Shown one piece after another: positions 6,350 through 6,679 of a DNA stretch of 6,679 nt. Made by a program: the position numbers and the translations under genes. Every line of letters begins with the position of its first letter. Positions within the stretch are counted from its first letter, which is position 1. Under the pieces are notes generated by a model. The model made no database searches. It was not told the DNA's origin and saw nothing but the letters and a program-made list of their open reading frames with translations. This DNA comes from Halobacteriaceae archaeon Tc-Br11_E2g27 (GTDB lineage Archaea > Halobacteriota > Halobacteria > Halobacteriales > Haloarculaceae), in assembly GCA_001564135.1 (NCBI GenBank), contig LKNH01000145.1, positions 1-6,679 of the forward strand, written 5' to 3'.

Positions 6350-6360
6350 GATTAATAGAC
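6350..6360 (-). promoter_or_regulatory. Candidate pan promoter (TATA element)
   Basis: Read on the minus strand, GTCTATTAATC contains an AT-rich TATTAAT core preceded by purine-rich GCGAAGAG, a reasonable BRE. The core is about 30 bases before the pan ATG, so transcription would begin only a few bases before, or at, the start codon. This fits a leaderless or nearly leaderless transcript. A second, pepF-derived transcript reading through is also possible because pepF ends only 77 bp upstream. Confidence 0.55.
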
Positions 6361-6368
6361 TCTTCGCC

Positions 6369-6402
6369 AACGGGCAGGCTTGCCGTGAGGCACCTGTCCG
6401 TT
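6369..6402. repeat. Long bulged hairpin overlapping the pepF stop codon
   Basis: AACGGGCAGG (6369-6378) pairs with CCTGTCCGTT (6393-6402), with one G-T wobble on the plus strand and one A-C mismatch on the minus strand. Inside, TGCC (6381-6384) pairs with GGCA (6389-6392) around GTGA, leaving a CT bulge. The outer arm reaches the last base of the pepF TGA. On the pepF transcript it would sit just after the stop and just before the pan promoter region, a sensible place for a terminator or an mRNA-stabilising structure. No T-run follows on the minus strand, so I call it a hairpin rather than a proven terminator. Confidence 0.6.
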
Positions 6403-6679
6403 CAGACTAGCTGCTCAAACTCGCCGAGGTAGCTCTCGTAGACATCGAGAGCACGTTCGATTGTCGCGGAGTCGGTCATATCGAGACCGGCATCCGAAAG
6501 CAGTTCGAGGGGGTAGCCGTGTGAGCCACTAGCGAGGAACTCGCGGTATCGCTCAGCGGCACTTTCACCCTCTTCGCGGATTGCCTCGACAAATGAGACG
6601 GCCGCTGCAATTCCGGTTGAGTACTGGAAGACGTAAAAGCCGTAATAGAAGTGTGGAATGCGCATCCACTCGCGGGCGA
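6402..6679 (-). CDS. pepF: Oligoendopeptidase F (M3 metallopeptidase), C-terminal fragment
   Basis: Only the last 91 codons are in the window; the gene continues beyond position 6679 on the minus strand. The visible frame reads AREWMRIPHFYYGFYVFQYS and on through TGIAAAVSFVEAI, ERYREFLASG and YPLELLSDAGLDM to the TGA at 6402-6404. The IPHFYY...FYVFQYSTG stretch is a hallmark of the PepF branch of family M3, in which aromatic residues near the C-terminus line the peptide-binding cleft behind the zinc site. The HExxH zinc motif itself would be upstream, outside the window. PepF enzymes are about 600 residues and cleave short peptides in the cytosol, so this one could act on products of the PAN-proteasome encoded next door. 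The ATG at 6665 is internal, not the real start. Confidence 0.92.
   Translation of the reverse strand, partial: AREWMRIPHFYYGFYVFQYSTGIAAAVSFVEAIREEGESAAERYREFLASGSHGYPLELLSDAGLDMTDSATIERALDVYESYLGEFEQLV

Noticed and set aside
1..6679. CRISPR arrays, tRNA or rRNA genes, defence systems and complete insertion sequences
   Set aside because: I looked for regular spaced repeats, cloverleaf-like segments, transposase or nuclease motifs and terminal repeats, and found none that hold up.

Overview
The window comes from an extremely halophilic archaeon (class Halobacteria). The support is the strongly acidic proteins, a histidine kinase of the haloarchaeal 'RHNLRND' type, a proteasome-activating nucleotidase (PAN), archaeal TATA-type promoter elements and start codons mostly without Shine-Dalgarno sequences. 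Genus and species cannot be fixed from the sequence alone.

Layout from left to right: (1) 25-1848 (+), a soluble sensor histidine kinase with an N-terminal pseudo-receiver, two PAS domains and a HATPase domain. (2) 1849-2019, a spacer with hairpins and then two candidate promoters. (3) 2020-2361 (+), a small single-domain cupin. (4) 2375-2557 (-), a probable tiny membrane protein that converges on the cupin. (5) 2652-3710 (+), an ACAD10/11-type phosphotransferase (APH fold), followed after 23 bp by (6) 3734-4408 (+), a divergent ComB-family protein (2-phosphosulfolactate phosphatase-like). These two probably form an operon. (7) 4424-5095 (-), a HAD hydrolase, lying 11 bp downstream of (8) 5107-6324 (-), the PAN AAA+ ATPase, so probably co-transcribed with it. 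(9) 6402-6679 (-), the C-terminal end of an oligoendopeptidase F (M3 peptidase) whose start lies outside the window.

The right part (cupin to pepF) reads as ordinary compact haloarchaeal chromosome: protein turnover (PAN unfolds substrates for the 20S proteasome, PepF cleaves peptides) beside small-molecule phosphate chemistry (kinase, ComB-like protein, HAD phosphatase). The left part differs. By eye I count 24 GATC tetranucleotides in positions 1-1848 and only 3 in positions 1849-6679. This sharp boundary suggests that the histidine kinase gene has a different genomic history from its neighbours.

I did not find a clear new multi-gene system. The observations most worth following are the GATC boundary, the hairpin-rich junction just after the kinase, two well-formed hairpins at gene ends (one with a cUCCGg loop inside the comB-like 3' end, one overlapping the pepF stop), the altered motifs of the ComB-like protein, the non-canonical C-terminus of PAN and the small membrane ORF.
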